From Paractinoplanes atraurantiacus (GTDB taxonomy: Bacteria; Actinomycetota; Actinomycetes; Mycobacteriales; Micromonosporaceae): a stretch of DNA of 46,572 nt. The notes beneath the pieces were generated by a model. It did no database searches and was not told the DNA's origin. It worked only from the letters and a program-made list of their open reading frames with translations. The DNA lies in NCBI RefSeq assembly GCF_900215205.1, contig NZ_OBDY01000047.1, positions 1-46,572 of the forward strand. The letters are read 5' to 3'. Positions 33,101 through 41,741 of the stretch are shown here, piece after piece. Made by a program: the position numbers and the translations under genes. Numbering within the stretch: the first letter of the stretch is position 1; each line of letters opens with the position of its first letter.

Positions 33101-35851
33101 CTAACGTGCCGTCCGGCCCTTGCCGGCTGCTTGCTGGAGCCTTGCCAGGGCGAATTCGGCCGCGTCGGTCTCGGGTGGCGTTGCCGCCGCCCGCAGGCGT
33201 TCCAGCCGGTCACGGTCCGGGCCCATGACGGCCGGGGCGTACGGATCGGCGTCGGCGGCCGCCACGATGGCGGCGGCCGCGGCGTGGTCACCCCGGTCGG
33301 CGAGCAGTTCCGCGGTGAGCCGCAGAAGCGTCCACAATTGGGCGGTCATCCCGGCCGCGCGAACGGCGGCGATGGCCTCGCGGCAGGCCTCGGCGGCCTC
33401 CTTGTGGCGGCCCAGCCGGATGAGCACGGCCGCGCGGCCGATCCGCGCGATGTTCGCCGTGTAATTCAGCCCGGCGCGGGTCGTGCGGCGCAGCGACTCC
33501 TCGTAGCATTCGAGCGCCGCCACCGGATCGCTCGCGGCCAGCAACTCGCCCCGGGTGAACGGCTCGAAACCGTCGCCCTTGTCGGCGGTCAATTCCTTCT
33601 CGTACGTCTTCAGCCAGTCCATTCCGGCCGCCGGATCACCGTTGTAGGCGTCCATCAAGGCCGCGCAGCAGAGCCCGGTCACCCGCACCCACCCCGTGGC
33701 GCTCGGCTCGTCGAGCAGAAGCAAGGCGTCCGCCCGTACGTCATCGGCTCTTCCCGCGAACATCGAATTGGAGATGCGGATGAGAATCGCCGGCCCGCGC
33801 ACCGGATGGCCCGGCGGCAGCACGGCGAGCGCCGCCGCGAGAAGGCGCTCGGCCTCGCCCAGATTGCTGTTGAGCCATTCCCCGGTGCCGGCGGCGAAGG
33901 CCCGCAGGGCATCACTTTCGGACATCACCGACGACGGCGCGCACCGCACCAGCTGGGCCGTCAGGCCGGGGTCGGGCGCGTCGGAGCCGGCCACCGCCGC
34001 CCACGCGGCGAGCCGGGCGCCCTCGTCGCGATCACCCAGCCAGGCGATCGCCTCCTGAAGGTTGCCCAGCTCACGCCGCAGGGCCGGCGTCGTGTGCGGG
34101 TTGCGGCGACGCTGGCGCCGCACGAGATCGGTGACGAAGTCGAGCATCCACCGCGCGTGGGCGTCTCTCGCGTCGTCGCTTCTCAGATGCGCCAGCCCGA
34201 CATGTCGTACGGTGTCGAGCAATCGATAGCGCGGCGGCTCCGCCTCCAGATCGCACACGACCAGCGAGGCGTCCACCAGCTCCGCGAGCAGCGGCTCGGC
34301 ATCGTCCGCGAAGTACGGCAGAGCATCGAGCCCGAACCCGCCCCGGCACACCGCGAGCCGGTCGAGCAGCCGCTGCGCCGCCGGATCGAGCAGCCGGTAC
34401 GACCATTCGACGGTCGCCGACACCGCCGTGGCCCGGTCACCGCCGCGGGCCGGATCGAGCACCTGCAAGCCTTCGCCGAGCCGGTCGCGCAGATGGGCCA
34501 GCCCGAACACCGCCTCCCGCCGGGCCGCCAGCTCCACCGCGAGCGGCAGCCCGTCCACCAGCCGGCACACCTCGGCCGCGAGTTCCCGGCTGCGCGCGTC
34601 GGCCGGGAAGCCGGCCCGCAGCAGCGCCGCCCGATCGCAGAACAGCGCCACCCGGTCCTGTTCGGGCAGCGGCCCCAGCCGCAGCACCCGCTCGCCGGCC
34701 ACGCCGAGCCGCTGCCGCGAGGTGGCCAGCACCCGTACCCGCGGGCAGCGCCGCACGATCTCACCGACCAGGTCGCGCACCGCCTCGAGCAGATGCTCAC
34801 AGTTGTCCAGCACGAGCAGCGCCGCCGACCCGCCCAGCCGCTCCGCGATCGCCGCCACCGCCCCGCGCGGCGCCGCCCGCAGCCCGAGCGCCCCCGCCAC
34901 GGCCGCGGCCACATCGGCCGGCACGGACCGCTCGGCCAGCTCGACAAGCAGCTCGTCCCCGGCCAGCGCTTCGGTCATCAGCCGCGTCTTGCCCACCCCG
35001 CCGGGCCCGACGAGCGTGGTCACGCGGCTCTCTTGCAGGGCTTTCCGCAGTACGGCCATCTCGTCGCGCCGCCCGAAGAACCGGTCCGGCCGGGCCGGCC
35101 GCGCCGCCCGGACGGACGGTCGCAGCGCCGGATCCTCACCGAGAATCCGCTGCTGCAACTCGTCCAGCGCCGGCGAGGGGTCGATCCCGTGCTCGTCGGC
35201 GATCCGCTCCCGGAAGCTTTTCGCCACGGCGAGGGCCTCGGCCGTACGACCGGTCTGATGCAAAGCTCTCATCCACAGCAGATGGGGCCGTTCCCGCATC
35301 GGCTCGGCCGTCGCACAGGCCTCGATCTCCGGCAGCGCCTCGGCCCCGCGCCCCGCCGCCACTCGGCGAGCCAGCCATTCTTCACGCAGATGCCGCCGCC
35401 ACTCGGCGAGCCGCGCGACCTCGGGCGCGAAGGTCAACCGTTCCGCCACACCGGACAGCGGATCGCCTCGCCACACCCCGAGCGCCTCGGCCAGCGTCTC
35501 GGCGGCCTGCTCGTCCCCTTGCCCACCCGCCACCGCGACGAGCCGCTCCACCCGGCTGACATCGATCGCCCCGTCGGGAAGCACGAGCCGATATCCACCG
35601 GGCTCCCGCCGAACGGCATCCCCACCGGCATGCCGCCGAAGCCGGGACACATAGCTGTGCAGATTCCCGACGGCGTTCCCCGGCGGCGCCTCCTCCCAGA
35701 GCGCCTCGATCAGCTCCCCGACCGGCACGACCCGCCCACCGGCCAGCGCGAGCCGCGCCAGCAGAACCCGCTGCGGCGCGCCCGACAGCCCCGCCACCCG
35801 CCCGTCAACGCGCAGCTCAACCGGCCCGAGCAGCCCCACTTCGACGCCCAC
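33101..35851 (-). CDS. AfsR/SARP-type transcriptional regulator with NB-ARC and TPR regions
   Basis: GTG 35851 (VGVEVGLLGPVELRVDGRV) is the likely start; codons further upstream run into the tandem-repeat DNA. The 916-residue protein has an OmpR-like winged helix and a bacterial transcriptional activation domain (to about 245). An NTPase follows, with Walker A VGPGGVGKTRL and the LLVLDNCEHLLEAV Walker B, then a TPR-rich C-terminus (for example AALECYEESLRRTTRAGLNYTANI). SARP regulators activate secondary-metabolite or developmental genes. It is an intact relative of the frameshifted gene at 2640-5458. Targets unknown; the co-transcribed methyltransferase is one candidate. Confidence 0.9.
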   Translation of the reverse strand: MGVEVGLLGPVELRVDGRVAGLSGAPQRVLLARLALAGGRVVPVGELIEALWEEAPPGNAVGNLHSYVSRLRRHAGGDAVRREPGGYRLVLPDGAIDVSRVERLVAVAGGQGDEQAAETLAEALGVWRGDPLSGVAERLTFAPEVARLAEWRRHLREEWLARRVAAGRGAEALPEIEACATAEPMRERPHLLWMRALHQTGRTAEALAVAKSFRERIADEHGIDPSPALDELQQRILGEDPALRPSVRAARPARPDRFFGRRDEMAVLRKALQESRVTTLVGPGGVGKTRLMTEALAGDELLVELAERSVPADVAAAVAGALGLRAAPRGAVAAIAERLGGSAALLVLDNCEHLLEAVRDLVGEIVRRCPRVRVLATSRQRLGVAGERVLRLGPLPEQDRVALFCDRAALLRAGFPADARSRELAAEVCRLVDGLPLAVELAARREAVFGLAHLRDRLGEGLQVLDPARGGDRATAVSATVEWSYRLLDPAAQRLLDRLAVCRGGFGLDALPYFADDAEPLLAELVDASLVVCDLEAEPPRYRLLDTVRHVGLAHLRSDDARDAHARWMLDFVTDLVRRQRRRNPHTTPALRRELGNLQEAIAWLGDRDEGARLAAWAAVAGSDAPDPGLTAQLVRCAPSSVMSESDALRAFAAGTGEWLNSNLGEAERLLAAALAVLPPGHPVRGPAILIRISNSMFAGRADDVRADALLLLDEPSATGWVRVTGLCCAALMDAYNGDPAAGMDWLKTYEKELTADKGDGFEPFTRGELLAASDPVAALECYEESLRRTTRAGLNYTANIARIGRAAVLIRLGRHKEAAEACREAIAAVRAAGMTAQLWTLLRLTAELLADRGDHAAAAAIVAAADADPYAPAVMGPDRDRLERLRAAATPPETDAAEFALARLQQAAGKGRTAR

Positions 35852-35883
35852 GCGCCCATTCTCGGCCGCCCACCCACCCCGGG

Positions 35884-36184
35884 CAAAGCCCTTTCCCCAC
35901 CCAGCCCGAGCGCTTTCCCCGCGCGGCCCAAGCGCTTTCCCCGCGCCGCCCAAGCGCTTTCCCCGCGCGGCCCGAGCCCTCCCCGCGCGGCCCGAGCCCT
36001 TTCCTCGCGCGGCCCGAGCCCTTTCCCCGCGCGGCCCGAGCCCTTTCCCCGCGCGGCCCGAGCCCTCCCCGCGCGGCCCGAGCCCTTTCCCCGCGTGGCC
36101 CGAGCTCTTTTCCTACCCGAGCCGAGCCCTTCCCCGCCCGAGCCGAGCCCTTCCCCGCCCGAGCCGAGCCCTTCCCGCCCAGGC
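35884..36184. repeat. Minisatellite of about 22-bp GC-rich units
   Basis: The stretch between the SARP start and selA (35852-36273, 422 bases) holds no gene. Most of it is a tandem array of about ten imperfect units of the form GCCCTTTCCCCGCGCGGCCCGA (20-24 bp, reading GCGCTT in the first few). Near 36118 it changes to about three units of the form GCCCTTCCCCGCCCGAGCCGA. The final 90 bases hold the selA leader and ribosome binding site. Frames through the array are open on both strands by composition, but none looks like a real gene. Confidence 0.85.
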
Positions 36185-36273
36185 CGAACCCTCGCGCCGC
36201 CCCTCGGCCATGATCAACCACTGCGGCAATCGCCGGCGGTAGGTTGGTCTCACGCAATGCCGAAGGAGACAAT

Positions 36274-37905
36274 GTGCCTCAGGATCCGAATGCGACCTCC
36301 CGGGATCCGCACCGCACTGCCGCTTCTGTGGATCCGCGGCGGCGTGTACCCCGTACCGACGCGGTCTTGGCCGATCCCCAGCTCATAGCCGCCGCCGAGA
36401 CTGTTGGCCGGCCGGCCGTCAAGGCCGCCGTGGTCGCCGCGCTGCAACGGGTCCGCGAGGGCGAGTTGCCGCCCGCCGGCGCCGTGGACGCCGCCCTAGC
36501 CGCACTTCCCCGAGGGCCGCGCCCCGTCCTCAACGCCACCGGCGTCGTCCTGCACACCAACCTGGGCCGCGCCGCGCTCTCGACGGCCGCCCGCGACGCG
36601 GTGGCCGCCGCCTCCGGCCACACCGACGTCGAGCTCGACCTGGAGACGGGCCGCCGCGCCCGCCGGGGCCGCGCCACCTTGGCCGCCCTGGCCGCCGCGG
36701 TGCCGGCCGCGGGCGACGTCCACGTGGTCAACAACGGCGCCGCCGCCCTGGTCCTGGCGGCCACGGCCCTGGCCGCCGGCCGCGAGATCATCGTCAGCCG
36801 CGGCGAGATGGTGGAGATCGGCGACGGCTTCCGCCTCCCCGACCTGCTCGAGTCGACCGGCGCCCGCCTCCGCGAGGTGGGCACCACCAACCGCACCACG
36901 CTCGACGACTACGAGCGCGCCGTCGGCCCCCAGACCGGCTTCATCCTGAAGGTCCACCCCTCCAACTTCGTCATCCGCGGCTTCACCAGCGACACCCCCG
37001 TGACCGCCCTGGCCACCCTGGACCCTCCGGTGGTGGCCGACATCGGCTCCGGCTTGCTGCGCCCCGACCCGCTGCTGCCCGACGAGCCCGACGCCACCAC
37101 CGCCCTGACCGCCGGCGCCGCCCTGGTCACCGCGAGCGGCGACAAACTCCTGGGCGGCCCCCAGGCCGGACTCCTACTGGGCGACACCTCCCTGATCGAA
37201 CGCCTCCGCCGCCACCCCCTGGCCCGCGCCTTGCGCGTCGACAAGCTCACCCTGGCCGCCCTCCAGGCCACCCTGACCGGCCCTCTCACCCCCACCTGGC
37301 AGGCCTTGCGCACCGACCCGTCGTCCCTGCGCACCCGCACCGAGGCCGTCCGCGCCCGCCTGGCTGCCCAGGGCATCCCGGTCACTCTCACCGAGTCGGT
37401 CGCGGTGGTCGGCGGAGGCGGCGCGCCCGAGGTCACCCTTGCGTCGTGGTCGCTCTCATTGCCTGAGTCGTACGCCCATACGCTGCGCACAGGCGCAACC
37501 CCCGTGGTGGGCCGGGTAGAGCGAGGCCGCCTGCTCCTGGACCTGCGCTGCATCCCCACCACCGCCGACCCCGACCTGTTCGCCGCAATCCTGGCCGCCG
37601 CCGGAGCCCCGACCGCCCCGGCACCGACGGTCGCAGTCACCCTCGGAGCAGATGGCGGGGTTGGTGCGACTTCTCCGTCCGCCGTCGCTGCCGCGGCTGA
37701 GGACGTCACGAGTAGCGCGTCTGCTGGCTCCGACGTGACGAGTCGGGCGTCTGCCGCTCGGCCGGCGGTGGTCACGGGCCGGCCGCGTGCCACCAGCGGC
37801 GCTGTGGTGGCGCCCGACGCGGAAGATCGTCTCCATGCCGGCGTGCCAGGTGGCGGCGGAACGAGCGGATCGGGCGTGGCCTCCGGCTCGGGGGCGGGGG
37901 CGTAG
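36274..37905 (+). CDS. selA: L-seryl-tRNA(Sec) selenium transferase
   Basis: AAGGAG five bases upstream fixes GTG 36274 (VPQDPNATSRDP). The 543-residue PLP enzyme has NATGVVLHTNLGRA, VELDLETGRRARRG, VNNGAAALVL, the substrate segment VHPSNFVIRGF and the PLP lysine K291 in SGDKLLGGPQAG. It converts Ser-tRNA(Sec) to Sec-tRNA(Sec) using selenophosphate. From about residue 459 there is an 85-residue low-complexity tail (VTSSASAGSDVTSRASAA and a Gly/Ser end) beyond the usual length of 430-465. It is encoded just before selB, with three bases between the genes. Confidence 0.95.
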   Translation: MPQDPNATSRDPHRTAASVDPRRRVPRTDAVLADPQLIAAAETVGRPAVKAAVVAALQRVREGELPPAGAVDAALAALPRGPRPVLNATGVVLHTNLGRAALSTAARDAVAAASGHTDVELDLETGRRARRGRATLAALAAAVPAAGDVHVVNNGAAALVLAATALAAGREIIVSRGEMVEIGDGFRLPDLLESTGARLREVGTTNRTTLDDYERAVGPQTGFILKVHPSNFVIRGFTSDTPVTALATLDPPVVADIGSGLLRPDPLLPDEPDATTALTAGAALVTASGDKLLGGPQAGLLLGDTSLIERLRRHPLARALRVDKLTLAALQATLTGPLTPTWQALRTDPSSLRTRTEAVRARLAAQGIPVTLTESVAVVGGGGAPEVTLASWSLSLPESYAHTLRTGATPVVGRVERGRLLLDLRCIPTTADPDLFAAILAAAGAPTAPAPTVAVTLGADGGVGATSPSAVAAAAEDVTSSASAGSDVTSRASAARPAVVTGRPRATSGAVVAPDAEDRLHAGVPGGGGTSGSGVASGSGAGA

Positions 37906-37908
37906 GGC

Positions 37909-40158
37909 GTGCACGTCGTTGCCACGGCTGGGCATGTGGACCACGGGAAGTCGACGCTCGTGCGGGCGCTCACCGGCATGGAGCCGGATCGGTGGGCTGA
38001 GGAGCGGCGCCGGGGGATGACGATCGACCTCGGGTTCGCGTGGATGGGGTTGCCGTCGGGGCAGACGGTGGCCTTCGTGGACGTGCCCGGGCATGAGCGG
38101 TTCGTGCCGAACATGCTGGCCGGGGTGGGTCCGGTGCCGGCGGCGATGATCGTGGTGGCGGCCGACGAGGGGTGGATGCCGCAGTCGGCCGAGCACCTGG
38201 CCGCGCTGCACGCGCTGGACGTGCGGCACGGGCTGCTGGTGGTGACCCGCAGCGACCTGGCCGAGCCGGAGGCCGCGATCGAGCTCGCCCAGGCCGAGAT
38301 CGCCGGGACGTCGCTGGGCAAGGTGGAGGCGGTCGCGGTCAGCGGTGTCACCGGGGCCGGGCTCGACGACCTGCGGGCCGCACTCGACCGGCTCGTCCAG
38401 CGGCTGCCCGCCGCCGAGCCGGAGGCGCCGGTCCGTTTGTGGATCGACCGGGTCTTCACCGTCAAGGGCGCCGGAACGGTGGTCACCGGCACCCTGGGCG
38501 CGGGACGGCTGCGCACCGGCGACGAACTGACCCTGGGCGACGGCACGGTCCGGGTGCGCGGCCTGCAGACCATGGGCAGGCAGGCGGACGAGGTGACCGC
38601 CGTGGCCCGCGTCGCCGTGAACCTGCGCGGCACCCCGCGCGACGACCTGAGCCGCGGCGACGCCCTGCTCACCCCGGGCCGGTTCCGCTTCGCCGACCTC
38701 ATCGACGTCCGCATCGACGGCGACCCGGTGGCCGGCCTCCCCGCCCAGGCGACACTGCACGTGGGCGCGGCCGCCGTCCCGGCCCACATCCGCCCCTTGG
38801 GCGCCGACACCGCCCGCCTGCGCCTGGCCCACCCCCTGCCCTTGCGCATCGGCGACCGAGCCCTCCTCCGCGACCCCGGCCGCCACCACGTGGCCGGTGG
38901 CGTGACCGTCCTCGACGTGGCACCCCCCGGCCTCAAACGCCGCGGCGCCGCCGCAGCCCGCGCCGCGCAACTGACCACCATGGACGGCCATCCTTCCCTC
39001 CGCTCCGAACTCACCCGCCGCCTCCTCGCCAGAGGCGCCGACCTGGCCGCCATGGGCGTCCCCCTGCCCACCCCCGCAGACTCACCAACCGAAACCCCCG
39101 CCACCAAGGCTTCAGCGACCGCCGGCCCAGCCCCAAGAGGGCTGATGCCCACCGGACCTGCCGTCACTACCCGCGGCGACACCACACCTGCCCGGGCAGC
39201 GCGTGCCGGCACCGCACCTGCCGGCACCGCACCTGCCGGCACCGCACCTGCCGGCACCGCACCTGCCGGTGGCGCGCCTGCTGGCATCGGGCCTGCTGGC
39301 ACCGCGGGCGGCGGCGCTGCGCCTGGCGGGACCGGGCGCAGCGGCACAACGCCTGGCCGGACCGGGCGCGGCGGCACTGCACTGGGCGGCGCTGTGCCTG
39401 CTGGCACCGCGCGCGGCGGAGCTGTGCCTGGCGGCACTGGGCGCGGCGGCACTGCACCTGATGGCGCTGCGCCTGCTGGCGGCGCGCGCGGCGGCACCCC
39501 GCGCGGCGGAGCTGTGCCTGGCGGCACTGGGCGTGGCGGTGCTGCGCCTGGCGGTGCTGTGCCCGCGGAACCGGCGCCCCCGCGGCCGGTTGTGGGGGAC
39601 TGGTATGTCGATGCGGAGCATTGGGCTGTGCTTGGTGGGCGGCTCGTTGATGAAGTTGCCGCCTATGCCAAGGCGCAGCCGCTCGAGCCTGGGATGCCTG
39701 TGGAAGCGTTGCGGCATCGGCTCGGGCTGCCGGATCGGGCTCTGGTCACCGCGCTGGTCAAACCTCCTGTCACGATCAGGAACGGGCGTGTGGTGGGTGG
39801 CGCCTCGGGGGCGCCGGATGAGCTTGTGGCGCTGGTCGGCAAGGCGTTCGACGGGCTTGGGGCGTTTGCTGCTCCTGAGGCGTACGACCTGGCGGCGCTC
39901 GGGCTCGGTGCGCGTCAGGTGGCGGCCGCGGAGCGGACGGGGCTGCTCCTGCGGCTCACGCCGCAAGTGGTGCTGCGTGCCGGTGCGGTCGAGGAAGCCG
40001 TTCGGGTGCTGGCCGCGCTGCCGCAGCCGTTCACGCTCAGCGAGGCGCGCCAAGCCCTGGGCACGACCCGGCGGGTGGCCGTGCCCCTGCTGGAACTGCT
40101 CGACCGCAAGGGGCGCACCCGCCGCGAGCCCGACGACCGGCGGACCATCGCGTCATAG
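37909..40158 (+). CDS. selB: Selenocysteine-specific elongation factor SelB with a large low-complexity insert
   Basis: The 749-residue GTPase has G1 GHVDHGKS (8-15), G3 DVPGHE (near 58-63) and an R-G-M-T-I-D-L-G-F switch I. EF-Tu-like domains II and III run to about residue 390. The C-terminal winged helices (VGDWYVDAEHWAVLGGRLVDEV to the end) bind the SECIS hairpin. Between them, residues about 391-560 form a Gly/Ala/Pro/Thr-rich segment (GTAPAG repeated, then GGTGRGG-like units). Most bacterial SelB proteins are about 580-620 residues, so the insert accounts for the excess. Both functional halves look intact. The stop overlaps the convergent ridA-like gene. Confidence 0.93.
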   Translation: MHVVATAGHVDHGKSTLVRALTGMEPDRWAEERRRGMTIDLGFAWMGLPSGQTVAFVDVPGHERFVPNMLAGVGPVPAAMIVVAADEGWMPQSAEHLAALHALDVRHGLLVVTRSDLAEPEAAIELAQAEIAGTSLGKVEAVAVSGVTGAGLDDLRAALDRLVQRLPAAEPEAPVRLWIDRVFTVKGAGTVVTGTLGAGRLRTGDELTLGDGTVRVRGLQTMGRQADEVTAVARVAVNLRGTPRDDLSRGDALLTPGRFRFADLIDVRIDGDPVAGLPAQATLHVGAAAVPAHIRPLGADTARLRLAHPLPLRIGDRALLRDPGRHHVAGGVTVLDVAPPGLKRRGAAAARAAQLTTMDGHPSLRSELTRRLLARGADLAAMGVPLPTPADSPTETPATKASATAGPAPRGLMPTGPAVTTRGDTTPARAARAGTAPAGTAPAGTAPAGTAPAGGAPAGIGPAGTAGGGAAPGGTGRSGTTPGRTGRGGTALGGAVPAGTARGGAVPGGTGRGGTAPDGAAPAGGARGGTPRGGAVPGGTGRGGAAPGGAVPAEPAPPRPVVGDWYVDAEHWAVLGGRLVDEVAAYAKAQPLEPGMPVEALRHRLGLPDRALVTALVKPPVTIRNGRVVGGASGAPDELVALVGKAFDGLGAFAAPEAYDLAALGLGARQVAAAERTGLLLRLTPQVVLRAGAVEEAVRVLAALPQPFTLSEARQALGTTRRVAVPLLELLDRKGRTRREPDDRRTIAS
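39208..39560 (+). repeat. Tandem repeats inside selB encoding the low-complexity insert
   Basis: GGCACCGCACCTGCC occurs four times in perfect tandem (39208-39267, 15 bp each, GTAPA). Degenerate 15-bp and 21-bp units follow, rich in GGCACTGGGCGCGGCGGC-like sequence (GTGRGG). All copies keep the reading frame, so unit number can vary without inactivating SelB. Confidence 0.85.
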
Positions 40159-40563
40159 CCGGGCGATCGCCGTCACCTCCACCTCCAGAACCGCGCCGGG
40201 CAGGAACAGGCGGCTCACCTCCACTGTGGTGCTCGCGGGCGGGTTCACCGGGAAGTGTCGGCGACGGACCGCGCCGTAGGCCGGCAGGTCGTCGAGGCTG
40301 GTCATGAACGTGCGGATGTGCATGACGTCGGTCAGGGCGGCGCCGTGCGCGGCCAGCAGGCCCGCGACGATCTCGAAGATGCGGGTGGCCTGGGCGCCGG
40401 CGTCGCCGGGGGACACCACGGCGCCCGTGTCGTCGACCCCCACCTGGCCGGAGAGCATCAGCAAGGCGCCGCCGCCCGGCAGGTCGGCGCGGGCCACGTG
40501 GGCGAATCTGTCGCCGAAGGGTGCGGCGACGGTGGACGGGTTGTCGAGGGTCAGTTCGGGCAT
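40153..40563 (-). CDS. RidA-family protein
   Basis: ATG 40563 (MPELTLDNPSTVAAPFGDRF) gives 136 residues of the RidA/YjgF trimeric fold: LMLSGQVGVDDTGAVV, ATRIFEIVAGLLAAHGAALTDV, then VSRLFLPGAVLEVEVTAIARL. The Arg expected to bind the imine substrate carboxylate is not obvious (the site reads V-S-R-L-F), so it may be one of the divergent Rid groups. Family members hydrolyse reactive enamine/imine intermediates. It is divergent from the LysR regulator, which may control it. Confidence 0.85.
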   Translation of the reverse strand: MPELTLDNPSTVAAPFGDRFAHVARADLPGGGALLMLSGQVGVDDTGAVVSPGDAGAQATRIFEIVAGLLAAHGAALTDVMHIRTFMTSLDDLPAYGAVRRRHFPVNPPASTTVEVSRLFLPGAVLEVEVTAIARL

Positions 40564-40609
40564 GGGGGTGACGCTACGGAGGTTCGAAGCATGCGACCAG
40601 CGAATGTCT

Positions 40610-40626
40610 GGCATGGGTGCCATGCC
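40610..40626. promoter_or_regulatory. Inverted repeat between ridA-like and lysR genes
   Basis: GGCATG-GGTGC-CATGCC (40610-40626) is a perfect 6-bp inverted repeat with a 5-base spacer in the 81-base divergent intergenic region, with further GCATGG copies at 40633 and 40643. It is a reasonable LysR-type binding site for this pair. Binding is inferred only from position and symmetry. Confidence 0.45.
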
Positions 40627-40644
40627 TGGCTAGCATGGCTCGGC

Positions 40645-41538
40645 ATGGAGACCCAACTGCTGGAAGTGTTCCGGACCGTGGCGCGTCTGGGGTCGATCAC
40701 CGCGGCCGCGAAACAGCTCCAATTCACCCAGTCGGCGGTCTCCCGGCAGATCAGCGCGCTCGAGTCGGAATGGGGAGCGCAGGTCTTCGACCGCCTGCCG
40801 CGCGGGGTCGCGCTGACCGAGGAGGGCCGCGTTCTCCTGCCGCACGCGGAGGCCGTGCTCAATCGGCTGTCGAATGCGCGTACGGCCGTGGAAGAACTGC
40901 GGGAACTCGGCGGTGGAAGACTGCGAGTCGGAGCTTTTCCGACGGCCGTGGCGGCCTTGGTTCCGCGTGCTCTTGCCGGCTTTCGGAAGGCGTACCCTCA
41001 AGTGGCTTTGGGGTTGGTCGAAGGCCTGACCCCGACGCTGCTGGAGAAGCTCGCCGACGGTGAGGCCGATGTGGCCGTGGTGAGTTCCTCGCCGGGATTC
41101 GAGAATGACGAAAGCCGGTTCGAGTTGCGGCACATCCTGGACGAGCGCCTGCTCGTGGCGGTCGCCCTGGACCATCCTCTGGCGAATAGAAGGACGGTAC
41201 GGCTGGCGGAACTGGCCGACGATCCTTTCATCGCGGGATCGGCCCACGCGGAAGAGACGTTGTTGCGAACCAGTCTGCCGAGTAGTTTCGAACCGCGGAT
41301 CGAGATCGTGGCAGCCGAATGGACCGGCAAACTGGGATGCGTCGCGGCCGGATTGGGGGTGGCGCTCGTGCCCGCCCTCGCCTTGCGAAGCACGCCGCCG
41401 GACATCGCTCTGCTGCGCCTGCATCGCGACGACGAGCCGACCCGGCGCGTTTACGCGGCGACGCCGGCCGGCCGTTCCGTGCCGCCCGCGGTCAGCCGTT
41501 TCCTGGGCTTTCTCGAGCACGCTCTGCCAGGGATCTGA
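40645..41538 (+). CDS. LysR-family transcriptional regulator
   Basis: ATG 40645 (METQLLEVFRTVARLGSITAAAKQL) gives 297 residues, the usual LysR length. The helix-turn-helix is SITAAAKQLQFTQSAVSRQISALE, and the substrate-binding domain starts near RLRVGAFPTAVAALVPRAL. It is divergently transcribed from the RidA-like gene, the classic LysR layout. The effector is unknown. Its 3' end overlaps the convergent HxlR remnant by 47 bases. Confidence 0.92.
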   Translation: METQLLEVFRTVARLGSITAAAKQLQFTQSAVSRQISALESEWGAQVFDRLPRGVALTEEGRVLLPHAEAVLNRLSNARTAVEELRELGGGRLRVGAFPTAVAALVPRALAGFRKAYPQVALGLVEGLTPTLLEKLADGEADVAVVSSSPGFENDESRFELRHILDERLLVAVALDHPLANRRTVRLAELADDPFIAGSAHAEETLLRTSLPSSFEPRIEIVAAEWTGKLGCVAAGLGVALVPALALRSTPPDIALLRLHRDDEPTRRVYAATPAGRSVPPAVSRFLGFLEHALPGI

Positions 41539-41741
41539 ATTCGTCGATCGCCGGCATGTGGCGCTCGGCCCAATCGCGCAAAGCGGCCAGCGGCTCGTCG
41601 AGGGAAAGGCCCAACTCGGTCAGGCGATAACGGACGCGCGGCGGCACGGACGGCTCGACATGCCGGGTGACCAGCCCGTCGTCGGTGAGCGAGCGCAGCG
41701 TCTGCGACAGCATTTTGTGGGAGATGCCGGGCGATTCTCCT
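41492..41741 (-). pseudogene. HxlR-family regulator, N-terminal part deleted
   Basis: The remaining frame reads PGISHKMLSQTLRSLTDDGLVTRHVEPSVPPRVRYRLTELG and so on, the recognition helix and wing of an HxlR regulator. The first 40 or so residues, with the start codon, are missing. Upstream of about 41741 the sequence becomes the body of an alpha/beta hydrolase on the opposite strand. An internal ATG (41713) could start a 73-residue piece, but it lacks half the DNA-binding domain. Confidence 0.75.

Noticed and set aside
33131..36388. A 1085-codon open frame on the plus strand opposite the SARP gene
   Set aside because: It is antisense to a well-supported regulator and runs through the repeat array; the protein is Arg/Pro/Gln-rich with no recognisable domain. 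It reflects GC-rich codon structure.
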